A stretch of DNA of 64,000 bases, taken from Candidimonas sp. SYP-B2681. GTDB lineage: Bacteria > Pseudomonadota > Gammaproteobacteria > Burkholderiales > Burkholderiaceae_B. The stretch lies in NCBI RefSeq assembly GCF_003971065.1, contig NZ_RYDV01000004.1, positions 124,001 through 188,000 of the forward strand, written 5' to 3'. The position numbers and the translations under genes are program-made. How positions within the stretch are numbered: position 1 is the stretch's first letter; each line of letters starts with the position of its first letter. This document shows positions 9,767 to 17,585 of this stretch, in pieces. The notes under the pieces were generated by a model that saw nothing but the letters and a program-made list of their open reading frames with translations, did not search any database and was not told where the DNA came from.

Positions 9767-9782
9767 GCGGGCGAATTCCCGC
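9767..9782 (+). terminator. Weak hairpin after the cupin gene
   Basis: GCGGG-cgaatt-CCCGC, a 5-bp GC stem with a 6-base loop followed by TAGCCTTT, 24 bases after the cupin stop. The short T stretch makes this a weak candidate terminator. Confidence 0.35.
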
Positions 9783-9854
9783 TAGCCTTTACATAGCTAA
9801 ACCCAACTAAAAATGATAAGCCGCTGCCTTCAGGTTAGCGGCAGGAGACAAACC

Positions 9855-10865
9855 ATGACACTGTTATCAAAGACCTTTTTGGCCCCCCTTGCACGCCGTC
9901 AATCTGCGGGCAAGCGAATGTTAAGCGCCTCGTTATTAGGCCTGGCACTGTGTGCGACCAGCGCACTGGCGGCCTACCCCGAAAAACCCATTAACTTGAT
10001 TGTGCCCTTCCCTGCCGGGTCGGGTACCGACGCCGCCGGCCGTATCTTCGCGGAAGAGCTCAGCAAGCAACTGGGGCAACCCGTTATTGTCGAGAACAAG
10101 CCTGGCGCCAACGCCACGATCGCCGCCAATTACGTCGCCAAAGCCAAACCCGACGGCTACACCATTTTTGTCACGACCAACACCTCGCATTCGGCGGCGC
10201 CATGGTTGATGAAAAATGTGACGTACGACCCCGTAAAGGATTTCACGCCGATTGCGCGCGGTGGCAACCTGCCCTTCCTGCTGGTCAGCAATCCGGCAAG
10301 GCCCTATAAAACCGTGGCTGAACTGATCAAGTATGCCAAAGAACACCCAGGCACGGTCACCTATGCCACTGGCAATAGCACCGGCATCGTCGCGGGCGCA
10401 ACCTTAGGGACGGCGGCTGGCATAGAAATTCTGCCGGTTCCGTACAAGGGCACACCTCAGGCCTTGACCGACCTGGTCGGCGGCCAGGTTGATATCATGT
10501 TCACCGACTTCACGTCGGGCATGCCGTTTGTAAAGTCTGGCCGACTGCACGCCATGGCCGTATCCACTGCCAAGCGCAGCGATCTGGTGCCCGATCTGCC
10601 CTCGATGGAAGAAGCCGGCGTACCTAACTTTGATATCAATTCGTGGAACGGCTATTTCGGCCCGGCAGGCCTTCCCGACGACATCGTTAAAACCTTGAAT
10701 ACGGCGATCAATAAGATCGTCAACGACCCGGCCACCAAACAGCGTCTGGCGCAATTGGGCTTTGACGCCTTCAGCGGCACACCGGAAGACTTCAACAAGT
10801 TCGTTCAAGAGCAATATGTCTTGTGGGGCAAGTTGATTAAAGACGCCAACATCACACCACAGTAG
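9855..10865 (+). CDS. Bug-family tripartite tricarboxylate transporter solute receptor
   Basis: 336-residue periplasmic receptor of the Bug/TctC family. After a signal peptide (positive N-terminus, hydrophobic LSASLLGLALCATSALA) the mature protein opens with the signature AYPEKPINLIVPFPAGSGTD. Bug receptors bind carboxylates or other small organic ligands. ATG 9855 is chosen because GGAGA lies seven bases before it and the signal peptide then has normal length. No TctA/TctB membrane genes follow, which is usual for expanded Bug families in Alcaligenaceae. Nine bases later a CoA-transferase starts, suggesting that the ligand is an acid activated as a CoA ester. Confidence 0.92.
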   Translation: MTLLSKTFLAPLARRQSAGKRMLSASLLGLALCATSALAAYPEKPINLIVPFPAGSGTDAAGRIFAEELSKQLGQPVIVENKPGANATIAANYVAKAKPDGYTIFVTTNTSHSAAPWLMKNVTYDPVKDFTPIARGGNLPFLLVSNPARPYKTVAELIKYAKEHPGTVTYATGNSTGIVAGATLGTAAGIEILPVPYKGTPQALTDLVGGQVDIMFTDFTSGMPFVKSGRLHAMAVSTAKRSDLVPDLPSMEEAGVPNFDINSWNGYFGPAGLPDDIVKTLNTAINKIVNDPATKQRLAQLGFDAFSGTPEDFNKFVQEQYVLWGKLIKDANITPQ

Positions 10866-10873
10866 AGGCTCCC

Positions 10874-12109
10874 GTGATTAAAGCAGTAGCAGCTAGTACC
10901 GGCCCACTGGACGGCATCCGCGTCCTGGATCTTAGTTCGATAGTGATGGGACCTTATGCCACCCAAATTTTGGGCGACCTGGGTGCCGATGTCATCAAGC
11001 TGGAGTCGCCCGCGGGCGACAATATGCGAGCGGTCGGCCCCATGCGCAATCCCGGCATGGGCGCGATCTACCTGCACCTGAACCGCAATAAGCGCTCTAT
11101 TGTTCTGGACCTGAAGACGTCGGAAGGTCGCCAAGCCTGCCTGGAACTGGCCAAGACGGTCGACGTGTTGCTGTACAACGTCCGGCCGCAATCCATGGCG
11201 CGCCTGGGCTTGGCGTACGAAGATTTTGTGAAGGTGAATCCGAAACTGGTCTACGTAGGCGCCTACGGTTTTGGCAGCAAGGGACCCTATGCGGGCAAAC
11301 CCGCCTACGATGACCTGATCCAGGGCATGACGGCCATTCCATCGTTGTATCAGCAGAACTCCGGCGACGTCCCTCGCTACGCCCCGCTTACCTTGGCGGA
11401 CCGCGCCGTCGGCATGCAGGCCGCCATCGCCATACTGGCAGGCGTGATCCAGGCGCGCGCCTCGGGACAAGGCCAGGAAATCGAAGTGCCCATGTTCGAA
11501 GCGATGGCGCAGTTGGTGCTGGGTGACCACCTGGGTGGCGAAACCTTCAGCCCGTCCGAAGGTTCCACGGGCTACGCCCGCCTGTTGGTACCGTATCGCC
11601 GGCCCTACGCCACGTCTAACGGCTACGTCAGCGTGCTGATCTATAACGATAAGCACTGGTCGCGGTTCTTCCAGATTATCGGGCGCTCCGACCTGCTAAG
11701 CGATCCGCGCTTTAACACCCACACTGCGCGGGCGCAGCATATCGACGAAGCCTACTGCTTTGTCTCTGACACGCTCGCCACCAATACCAGCGAACATTGG
11801 CTGGAGGTCTTCAACGAGGCCGATATCCCGGCCGCGCCCTTGTATAGCGTCGACGACCTGATCGCAGACCCGCATTTGAAGCAAGTGGGCATGCTGCAAG
11901 ACTTGCAGCACCCCAGCGAAGGCGCGATACGTTCGCCGGCGCCCATCGGCACCTATTCCAAGACACCGCTAAGCATCCGGCGCAACGCGCCACGCCTGGG
12001 CGAACATACGCAAGAAATATTGCGCGAAGCCGGCCTGCCCAGCGCAACCATCAGCAGCTTGCTGGAAACCGGCGCCGCCGTAAACGCTAAAAATGGGAAA
12101 GAATCGTGA
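10874..12109 (+). CDS. CaiB/BaiF family III CoA-transferase
   Basis: 411-residue family III CoA-transferase. The N-terminal Rossmann part reads LDGIRVLDLSSIVMGPY, and Asp146 in PAYDDLIQGM sits where the family places the aspartate that forms the acyl-enzyme intermediate. It starts with GTG at 10874, nine bases after the receptor gene. The stop overlaps the GTG of the next gene by 4 bp, implying translational coupling with the acyl-CoA dehydrogenase. Likely role: transfer CoA to an imported carboxylate, which is then oxidised. The exact acid is not readable; glutarate is one possibility because this gene pair occurs in that pathway. Confidence 0.9.
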   Translation: MIKAVAASTGPLDGIRVLDLSSIVMGPYATQILGDLGADVIKLESPAGDNMRAVGPMRNPGMGAIYLHLNRNKRSIVLDLKTSEGRQACLELAKTVDVLLYNVRPQSMARLGLAYEDFVKVNPKLVYVGAYGFGSKGPYAGKPAYDDLIQGMTAIPSLYQQNSGDVPRYAPLTLADRAVGMQAAIAILAGVIQARASGQGQEIEVPMFEAMAQLVLGDHLGGETFSPSEGSTGYARLLVPYRRPYATSNGYVSVLIYNDKHWSRFFQIIGRSDLLSDPRFNTHTARAQHIDEAYCFVSDTLATNTSEHWLEVFNEADIPAAPLYSVDDLIADPHLKQVGMLQDLQHPSEGAIRSPAPIGTYSKTPLSIRRNAPRLGEHTQEILREAGLPSATISSLLETGAAVNAKNGKES

Positions 12110-13272
12110 GCTTTGTATTAACCGACGAACGTAAAGCCCTGGTTGCCGGGGTTGAAGCCCTGTGCGCCCAATACCCTAATGACTATTGGTTGGCGCGCGA
12201 TCGCGACGGCGAGTACCCGCATGCCTTCCACAAAGACCTGGCCGACGCCGGATGGCTGGGCATCGCCATGCCGGAAGAACACGGCGGCTCGGGCCTGGGC
12301 ATGACCGAAGCCGCGCTCATGATGGGCACGATCTCACGCTCGGGGGCCGGGTTTTCCGGCGCATCGGCTGTGCACATGAACATTTTCGGGTTGAACCCTG
12401 TCGTCGTATTCGGCACACCCGAACAGCGCGCCAAGGCCTTGCCGCCCCTGATCAGCGGCGAACAAAAAGCCTGCTTCGCCGTGACCGAACCCGATGCCGG
12501 GCTGGACACCACCAAGCTTACGACACGTGCGGTGCGCGATGGCGACCACTACGTCGTGCATGGCCGCAAGATCTGGATTTCGACCGCGCAAGTGGCCGAC
12601 AAAATGCTGCTGCTGGCGCGCACCACGCCCTTGTCAGACGTAAAGAAACCGACCCAAGGCTTGTCCCTGTTTTACACCGACCTGGACAAAAGCAAAATCG
12701 AAGTGCGCGAGATCGAAAAAATGGGCCGCAAATGCGTTGATTCCAACATGCTGTTCATCGACGGCCTGCGCATTCCCGTTGCGGACCGCATCGGCGAAGA
12801 GGGCAAAGGCTTCGAATACATTTTGCATGGGCTGAACCCCGAACGCATCCTCATCGCCGCCGAAGCGGTAGGCCTGGGCCGCGCCGCGCTCGATCGTGCC
12901 GTGGAATACGCCAAAGAACGCGTCGTGTTTGGGCGCCCCATCGGACAAAATCAAGGCGTGCAGCACCCCCTGGCCCAAGCATGGATGCAGCTGGAAGCCG
13001 CCGACCTGATAGTACAAAAAGCCGCCTACCTGTACGACGAAGGCCTGCCTTGCGGCGAATACGCCAACTCCGCCAAATACCTGGCGGCCGAAGCGGCCTT
13101 CAACGCCTGCCAAACCGCCGTACTGACATTGGGCGGCATGGGTTACGCCAAGGAATATCATGTAGAACGGTATCTGCGCGAAAGCTTCATCCCGCGCATC
13201 GCACCGGTCAGCCCGCAGTTGATCATGTGCTTTATTGCGGAAAAGGTGCTGGGGTTGCCGAAGTCTTATTGA
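12106..13272 (+). CDS. Acyl-CoA dehydrogenase
   Basis: 388-residue flavoprotein dehydrogenase. The N-terminal helical domain is followed by the FAD/substrate segment CFAVTEPDAGLDTTKLTT, and the C-terminal helical domain contains VFGRPIGQNQGVQHPLA and LGGMGYAKEYHVERYLRE. Length is typical. It begins with GTG overlapping the preceding CoA-transferase stop by 4 bp. The C-terminus reads IPRIAPVSPQ where many family members have a Y-E-G-T stretch with the catalytic glutamate, so the base may come from another position or the substrate may be unusual. Electrons would pass to ETF. Confidence 0.9.
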   Translation: MSFVLTDERKALVAGVEALCAQYPNDYWLARDRDGEYPHAFHKDLADAGWLGIAMPEEHGGSGLGMTEAALMMGTISRSGAGFSGASAVHMNIFGLNPVVVFGTPEQRAKALPPLISGEQKACFAVTEPDAGLDTTKLTTRAVRDGDHYVVHGRKIWISTAQVADKMLLLARTTPLSDVKKPTQGLSLFYTDLDKSKIEVREIEKMGRKCVDSNMLFIDGLRIPVADRIGEEGKGFEYILHGLNPERILIAAEAVGLGRAALDRAVEYAKERVVFGRPIGQNQGVQHPLAQAWMQLEAADLIVQKAAYLYDEGLPCGEYANSAKYLAAEAAFNACQTAVLTLGGMGYAKEYHVERYLRESFIPRIAPVSPQLIMCFIAEKVLGLPKSY

Positions 13273-13313
13273 GAGTGCGCAGTCGGACGTGTCCCGGGCC
13301 TACACTGGGATAC

Positions 13314-13688
13314 GTGACCACCGAACTGCGGGCGCAAGCCACATTCAGAACCGTGAAGCCTCTGACTACGCCAGACGGGCGATACATCGTCGTTCGCGGA
13401 CGCCTTTGGCGCGCGAGCAACCCGAATCTTTCAGACGCAGAGCGAACTGCGCTGGTGCACGATTTAGCGGCCGCCCGCCGGGAGGTGAAAGCCGCCCTTC
13501 GAAACCCTGACCCTACCCGCCTTGCTGAAGCACGGGCCGCGGTCAATGTCGCCAAAGTTGCGCTGGGGGAGCGCGGCCCGCCGTGGTGGACGGACGGTGC
13601 GAAGGACTATAACCGTTACATGGCGAAGAATACGCCGTATGCGCAATGGTATGGGGAAGTGGCGGCGTTGCGACCCGATGGTACGTAA
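13314..13688 (+). CDS. Conserved hypothetical protein
   Basis: Small protein of 124 residues read from GTG 13314. It is soluble, rich in Arg and Ala, with a compact N-terminal strand pattern (PDGRYIVVRGRLWRASNP), a charged helical middle (DAERTALVHDLAAARREV) and a C-terminal segment PPWWTDGAKDYNRYMAKNTP. I recall similar short proteins in many proteobacterial genomes annotated only as hypothetical; no function is known to me. The open frame extends upstream into the acyl-CoA dehydrogenase in another frame, and the start is chosen where the conserved-looking sequence begins. A weaker alternative is GTG near 13275. Confidence 0.65.
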   Translation: MTTELRAQATFRTVKPLTTPDGRYIVVRGRLWRASNPNLSDAERTALVHDLAAARREVKAALRNPDPTRLAEARAAVNVAKVALGERGPPWWTDGAKDYNRYMAKNTPYAQWYGEVAALRPDGT

Positions 13689-13756
13689 GTTGCTGAAACA
13701 CGCCAGTCGCCGCTGCGGCTCGAATGGCGCGTCTGTCCCACTTCAGGAGAATCCCA

Positions 13757-14236
13757 ATGGTCAGCAAAAACACGGTTTGTCTTTGGTACGACGGCACCGC
13801 ATTGGAGGCCGCGCAGTTCTACGCCGAGACATTTCCGGACAGCGCGGTGCAGGCAGTCCATCGCGCGCCTGGCGACTACCCCTCCGGCAAGCAAGGCGAT
13901 GTCTTGACGGTCGAGTTCACGGTGATGGGCATACCTTGTCTTGGCCTGAATGGGGGCTCGGCATTCAAGCACAGCGAGGCATTCTCGTTCCAGGTTGCGA
14001 CCGATGATCAAGCCGAAACAGACCGCTTATGGAACGCGATTGTCCAGAACGGCGGCCAGGAAAGCGTATGTGGCTGGTGCAAGGACAAATGGGGCCTGTC
14101 GTGGCAGATCACGCCACGCGCCCTGACGGCCGCAATTATCGATCCTGATCCGGCAGCGGCCAAGCGCGCCTTCGAAGCGATGATGGGAATGGTAAAGATC
14201 GACATCGCGGCAATCGAGGCGGCGCGACGCGGCTGA
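13757..14236 (+). CDS. VOC superfamily protein (PhnB / 3-demethylubiquinone methyltransferase-like domain)
   Basis: 159-residue glyoxalase-fold protein. It opens with NTVCLWYDGTALEAAQFYAE, the VOC beta-alpha-beta start, and carries CGWCKDKWGLSWQITP, the hallmark of the subgroup loosely labelled 3-demethylubiquinone-9 3-methyltransferase or PhnB-like. Members usually have no demonstrated methyltransferase activity. ATG 13757 has AGGAGA seven bases upstream. It appears monocistronic. Function unknown beyond fold. Confidence 0.87.
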   Translation: MVSKNTVCLWYDGTALEAAQFYAETFPDSAVQAVHRAPGDYPSGKQGDVLTVEFTVMGIPCLGLNGGSAFKHSEAFSFQVATDDQAETDRLWNAIVQNGGQESVCGWCKDKWGLSWQITPRALTAAIIDPDPAAAKRAFEAMMGMVKIDIAAIEAARRG

Positions 14237-14256
14237 CGCCCCGATGCCGGATCAAG

Positions 14257-14355
14257 CTATATCGGGTACGCCTCGATTACCTCGCGTACCTGCGTGAGCA
14301 CGCTTGCCAGTTGGTCAAGAGGCACGGAACTCAAACCTAGGCGCAGGGCCTGCGT
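14257..14355 (-). pseudogene. C-terminal remnant resembling a MocR/aminotransferase-type regulator
   Basis: The minus strand between the VOC and OYE genes encodes about 32 residues, TQALRLGLSSVPLDQLAS followed by VLTQVREVIEAYPI and a stop. This resembles the extreme C-terminus of the aminotransferase domain of MocR-type GntR regulators (LRLGF-S pattern, then a helix). An in-frame stop a few codons upstream and no matching upstream sequence indicate a decayed fragment, not a working gene. The identification rests on a short stretch and could be wrong. Confidence 0.35.
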
Positions 14356-14443
14356 ACTGGAATATCTGCAGCGTCAGCTCGACGGCACGCTCGCCGCCGA
14401 CGCAGAGACGCATATGCGCTATCCCACCGCCATCCTTTTTCAC

Positions 14444-15532
14444 TTAATAACGCTCAAGCCAATGGGCGTATGGCGCTGGTAGCGTCCACGATGGGCGTTC
14501 TGCTTTGAGCTCCTTGGCGGCGAAATAAGTCCAGTGGGGATTCGCCAGGTGGCTTCTACCGACCATGACAAGGTCCAGCTGCTCTTCTTTGACGACGCGC
14601 TCGGCGATTTCCGGTGTGCCAAATCCCCATGCTGACGATACGGGGACATCCGCTTCACGACGCACGCGCTGGGCGATTGGTCCCAAGAAACCCGGGCCCC
14701 AAGGGATAGACGTCTCGGCAATCGTAAAGCCGATGCTGACACTGATCATGTCCATACCGGCCGCTTTGAAATCGCGCACCAACCCGATCGACTCGAGCAA
14801 GGTTTGTTCATCACGTCCGTCATACTCGATAACGCCAAAGCGTACGGTCAGAGGAAGGGTTTCTGGCCAGACTTCGCGTACTTCGCGCAAGGTCTCTAAC
14901 AAGAAACGGGAACGATTTTCAACGCTTCCGCCGTAGATGTCGTCCCGATGATTCGAATGTGAAGAGAAAAAACTTTGCGCCAGATAACCATGGGCGAAAT
15001 GCAGTTCCAGCCATTCGAATCCAACGTCTCGCGCGCGATTGGCAGCGTCGACAAAATCTTGACGTACGCGTGCAATATCATCCAAGGTCATTGCCTGAGG
15101 TTCTTTGGGCAAGCCTTTGCCGTAGGCGATGGCCGATGGCGCAATCGTCTGCCAGCCGCGCGCATCGCTTTCAGCGATATGGTCGTCTCCTTCCCAAGGG
15201 GCATTGGCGCTGGCCTTTCTTCCGGCGTGGGCGATTTGGATTCCGGGCACAGAGCCCGCTGCCTTGATCGCTTCCACAACCGGTACAAAGGCTTGGGCCC
15301 GATCATCGCTCCAGATGCCGGTACAGCCCGGGGTAATGCGACCTTCCGGGGATACCCCGGTCGCTTCAACGATGACCAGCCCTGCCCCGCCACGCGCCAT
15401 GCTGGCGTAGTGGGACAAGTGCCAATCGTTGGCGTAGCCATCCACCGCCATATATTGACACATGGGCGGTACGGCAATTCGATTGCGCAGCGTAACGTCT
15501 TTGAGTTTGAAGGGTTGGAGCAGTGCAGACAT
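14444..15532 (-). CDS. NADH:flavin oxidoreductase, Old Yellow Enzyme family (YqjM/XenA-like)
   Basis: 362-residue FMN-dependent ene-reductase that uses NAD(P)H to reduce activated C=C bonds or nitro compounds. The barrel begins LLQPFKLKDVTLRNRIAVPP, with the thermophilic-like class features CQY near residue 25, HAGRKAS, ELHFAHGYLAQSFFSSHSN and GGSVENRSRFLLE. Length is standard. It is divergent from an ArsR-type gene with an inverted repeat between them, so it is probably induced by electrophiles or substrates sensed by that regulator. Confidence 0.93.
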   Translation of the reverse strand: MSALLQPFKLKDVTLRNRIAVPPMCQYMAVDGYANDWHLSHYASMARGGAGLVIVEATGVSPEGRITPGCTGIWSDDRAQAFVPVVEAIKAAGSVPGIQIAHAGRKASANAPWEGDDHIAESDARGWQTIAPSAIAYGKGLPKEPQAMTLDDIARVRQDFVDAANRARDVGFEWLELHFAHGYLAQSFFSSHSNHRDDIYGGSVENRSRFLLETLREVREVWPETLPLTVRFGVIEYDGRDEQTLLESIGLVRDFKAAGMDMISVSIGFTIAETSIPWGPGFLGPIAQRVRREADVPVSSAWGFGTPEIAERVVKEEQLDLVMVGRSHLANPHWTYFAAKELKAERPSWTLPAPYAHWLERY

Positions 15533-15566
15533 GATGGCCTTTCTGGAAAGAAAAATTCATTCGCTA

Positions 15567-15584
15567 GTTCGAAGATATACGAAC
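15567..15584. promoter_or_regulatory. Candidate ArsR-family operator
   Basis: GTTCG-aagatata-CGAAC, an inverted repeat with 5-bp arms, lies in the 78-bp gap between the divergent OYE and ArsR genes. Its size and AT-rich centre fit ArsR-family operators. Binding there would repress both genes. Confidence 0.5.
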
Positions 15585-15610
15585 AATGGAATAAGTATAA
15601 GCCAAAGGTT

Positions 15611-15928
15611 ATGATGCCGCTCATGCGCCCATTCAAACATCCTGCCGCTAGTGAGCTTTCCCTAGAACGTGTGCTCTACGCGTTAAGCGATTCCATTCGC
15701 CTGGACATCGTTCGACATCTTGCTCGCGTCGAGGCTGCCACTTGTGGCGAATTGGACGGCGGGCGCCCCAAATCCACCGTATCGCACCACTTCAAGGTGT
15801 TGCGTGAAGCCGGACTGGTGTCAACGAAGAATAATGGCACGATTCACATGAACACCCTGCGACGTGCAGATATTGAAAGTCGTTTTCCCGGCTTATTGGC
15901 CGCGATACTGGCACAGCAAAATCACTAG
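15611..15928 (+). CDS. ArsR-family helix-turn-helix transcriptional repressor
   Basis: 105-residue winged helix protein. The DNA-recognition region is KSTVSHHFKVLREAGLV, a typical ArsR recognition helix and wing, preceded by the dimer helix ERVLYALSDSIRLDIVRHLA. Few cysteines are present (one in ATCGEL), so a classical metal-thiolate site is not apparent; it may sense organic electrophiles. AAAGG lies just upstream of ATG 15611, with alternative ATGs at 15614 and 15623 that would shorten it slightly. It probably represses the divergent OYE gene and itself. Confidence 0.86.
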   Translation: MMPLMRPFKHPAASELSLERVLYALSDSIRLDIVRHLARVEAATCGELDGGRPKSTVSHHFKVLREAGLVSTKNNGTIHMNTLRRADIESRFPGLLAAILAQQNH

Positions 15929-15985
15929 AAGTTTCCGGCAAGCGTGGTCGTCGAAGAAAGTCGACGACCCGCACATCGCTATTCT

Positions 15986-16690
15986 TTAGACCCGCTTCGG
16001 ACTGTCCAGCCCTTTTACTACCGCTGGGCGCGCAACAAACGCTTCAAGTGCGCGGGTCACTTCGGGAAAGTCACGAATACCCACCAGATCGCCTGCCTCG
16101 TAAAAACCGATAAGGTTACGTACCCACGGAAACGTGGCGATATCGGCGATGGTGTAATCGTCGCCCATAATCCAGTTGCCATCGGTCAGCCTGCCGTTCA
16201 ATACCTCGAGCAGCCGCCTTGATTCGGCCACATAGCGGTCACGCGGACGCTTATCTTCGTAGTCTTTGCCGGCAAACTTGTGGAAAAAACCCAGTTGCCC
16301 GAACATGGGGCCAATGCCGCCCATCTGGAACATCAGCCACTGAATCGTCTCGTAGCGCCGGGCAGGGTCCTGCGGAATGAACTGGCCTGTTTTCTCGGCC
16401 AGGTAGATAAGAATAGCACCCGACTCAAACAAAGCCAGCGGCTCTCCGTTCGGTCCGTTTGGGTCGATGATGGCCGGGATTTTGTTATTGGGATTAAGCG
16501 ACATGAATTCCGGCGTCGTCTGGTCATCGGTCTGAAAATTGACCAGGTGTGGCTCGTAGGGCAAGCCGGTCTCTTCCAGCATGATGGACGCTTTCACGCC
16601 ATTCGGCGTTGGCAAGGAGTAAAGCTGAATCCATTCGGGATGCTCCGCCGGCCATTTCTGGACGATGGGAAAGCTGGAAAGATCGGACAT
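15986..16690 (-). CDS. Glutathione S-transferase (YfcG/Ure2-like)
   Basis: 234-residue cytosolic glutathione transferase. The thioredoxin-like N-domain contains LYSLPTPNGVKASIMLEE and the cis-proline/Ser region NKIPAIIDP ... LFESGAILIYLAEK, and the C-domain has GDDYTIADIATFPWV. The sequence type (LYSxPTPNGxK) matches the bacterial Ure2/nu-like class, often with disulfide reductase activity. The upstream gap shares a 10-bp repeat with the divergent DJ-1 family gene, hinting at joint control. Confidence 0.92.
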   Translation of the reverse strand: MSDLSSFPIVQKWPAEHPEWIQLYSLPTPNGVKASIMLEETGLPYEPHLVNFQTDDQTTPEFMSLNPNNKIPAIIDPNGPNGEPLALFESGAILIYLAEKTGQFIPQDPARRYETIQWLMFQMGGIGPMFGQLGFFHKFAGKDYEDKRPRDRYVAESRRLLEVLNGRLTDGNWIMGDDYTIADIATFPWVRNLIGFYEAGDLVGIRDFPEVTRALEAFVARPAVVKGLDSPKRV

Positions 16691-16713
16691 GTGTGCTCCT
16701 GTGTTGGGCGGTG

Positions 16714-16730
16714 AAGGTTAACCTTATAAC
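16714..16730. promoter_or_regulatory. Palindrome plus ACCTTATAAC box upstream of the GST gene
   Basis: A perfect 12-bp palindrome AAGGTTAACCTT (16714-16725) overlaps ACCTTATAAC (16721-16730). The same 10-mer recurs at 16872-16881 before the divergent DJ-1 gene. The pair looks like binding sites for one regulator; which one is unknown. Confidence 0.4.
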
Positions 16731-16871
16731 TTTAGTAGCGAACTTTCAAATCGACTGACCCGGCGTTATCGGTATTGCCACCGCCAAATTGCCCATAGGC
16801 GATAAAACTGAGCAAGGTGCTCGACAATTGATTGATTCTGCCGACTGACTATCTTACGATGCCTAATTTCG

Positions 16872-16881
16872 ACCTTATAAC
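16872..16881. promoter_or_regulatory. Second ACCTTATAAC box, upstream of the DJ-1 gene
   Basis: Direct copy of the 10-mer found before the GST gene, 15 bases ahead of the DJ-1 family start codon. A site here would overlap the ribosome binding region or block transcription initiation. Confidence 0.35.
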
Positions 16882-16895
16882 AAGAAGACGACACC

Positions 16896-17513
16896 ATGCA
16901 CATCGCTATCCTTACCTTCGACGGATTCAACGAACTGGATTCACTCATCGCATTCGGCATCCTTAACCGGATTAAAAAGCCGGACTGGCGCGTATCGATC
17001 GCCAGCCCTACTGCGCAGGTCCGGTCCATGAACGGAATAGTGCTCGAATCCCATGTATCGCTTCGCGAGGCAAGTGCTGCCGATGCGGTTCTTGTCGGGA
17101 GCGGCATGAAGACGCGTGAAGTCGTCGCGGACGACGCGTTGATGGCACAGCTGCAGCTTGACCCGACCCGGCAATTGTTAGCCGCGCAATGCTCTGGCAC
17201 GCTGGTGCTGGCCAAGCTGGGGTTGTTGGATAGCATTCCGGCATGTACTGACTTGACGACGAAGCCTTGGGTGCAAGAAGCCGGCATCGACGTGCTGAAT
17301 CAAGCATTCTTTGCAAAGGGAAATCTCGCCACGGCGGGCGGGTGCCTAGCGTCGCCGTATCTTGCGGCCTGGATCATTGCCCGCCTTGAAGGCATCGAGG
17401 CGGCGCAGAGCGCGCTGCACTATGTCGCACCGGTCGGAGAGAAAGACGACTATGTGTTGCGAGCGATGGGAAATATTGCCCCGTACTTGCCGGAGGCCTT
17501 TGTAGCCGCCTGA
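16896..17513 (+). CDS. DJ-1/PfpI family protein
   Basis: 205-residue class I glutamine amidotransferase-like protein. It has the DJ-1 layout: start MHIAILTFDGFNELD with an acidic residue (Glu13), and the nucleophile elbow AAQCSGTLVLAKLGLL with Cys99. Relatives include chaperone/glyoxalase-type stress proteins, isonitrile hydratase and AraC-type regulators; no DNA-binding domain is present here. It is divergent from the glutathione transferase, consistent with a shared stress or detoxification response. Precise reaction unknown. Confidence 0.87.
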   Translation: MHIAILTFDGFNELDSLIAFGILNRIKKPDWRVSIASPTAQVRSMNGIVLESHVSLREASAADAVLVGSGMKTREVVADDALMAQLQLDPTRQLLAAQCSGTLVLAKLGLLDSIPACTDLTTKPWVQEAGIDVLNQAFFAKGNLATAGGCLASPYLAAWIIARLEGIEAAQSALHYVAPVGEKDDYVLRAMGNIAPYLPEAFVAA

Positions 17514-17585
17514 GGCGGCACGAGTCCACATGCCGGTGTCGCGGCGCCAGCATGTTATCTCGAGCTTCATCTCGCGAAGCTCAGA

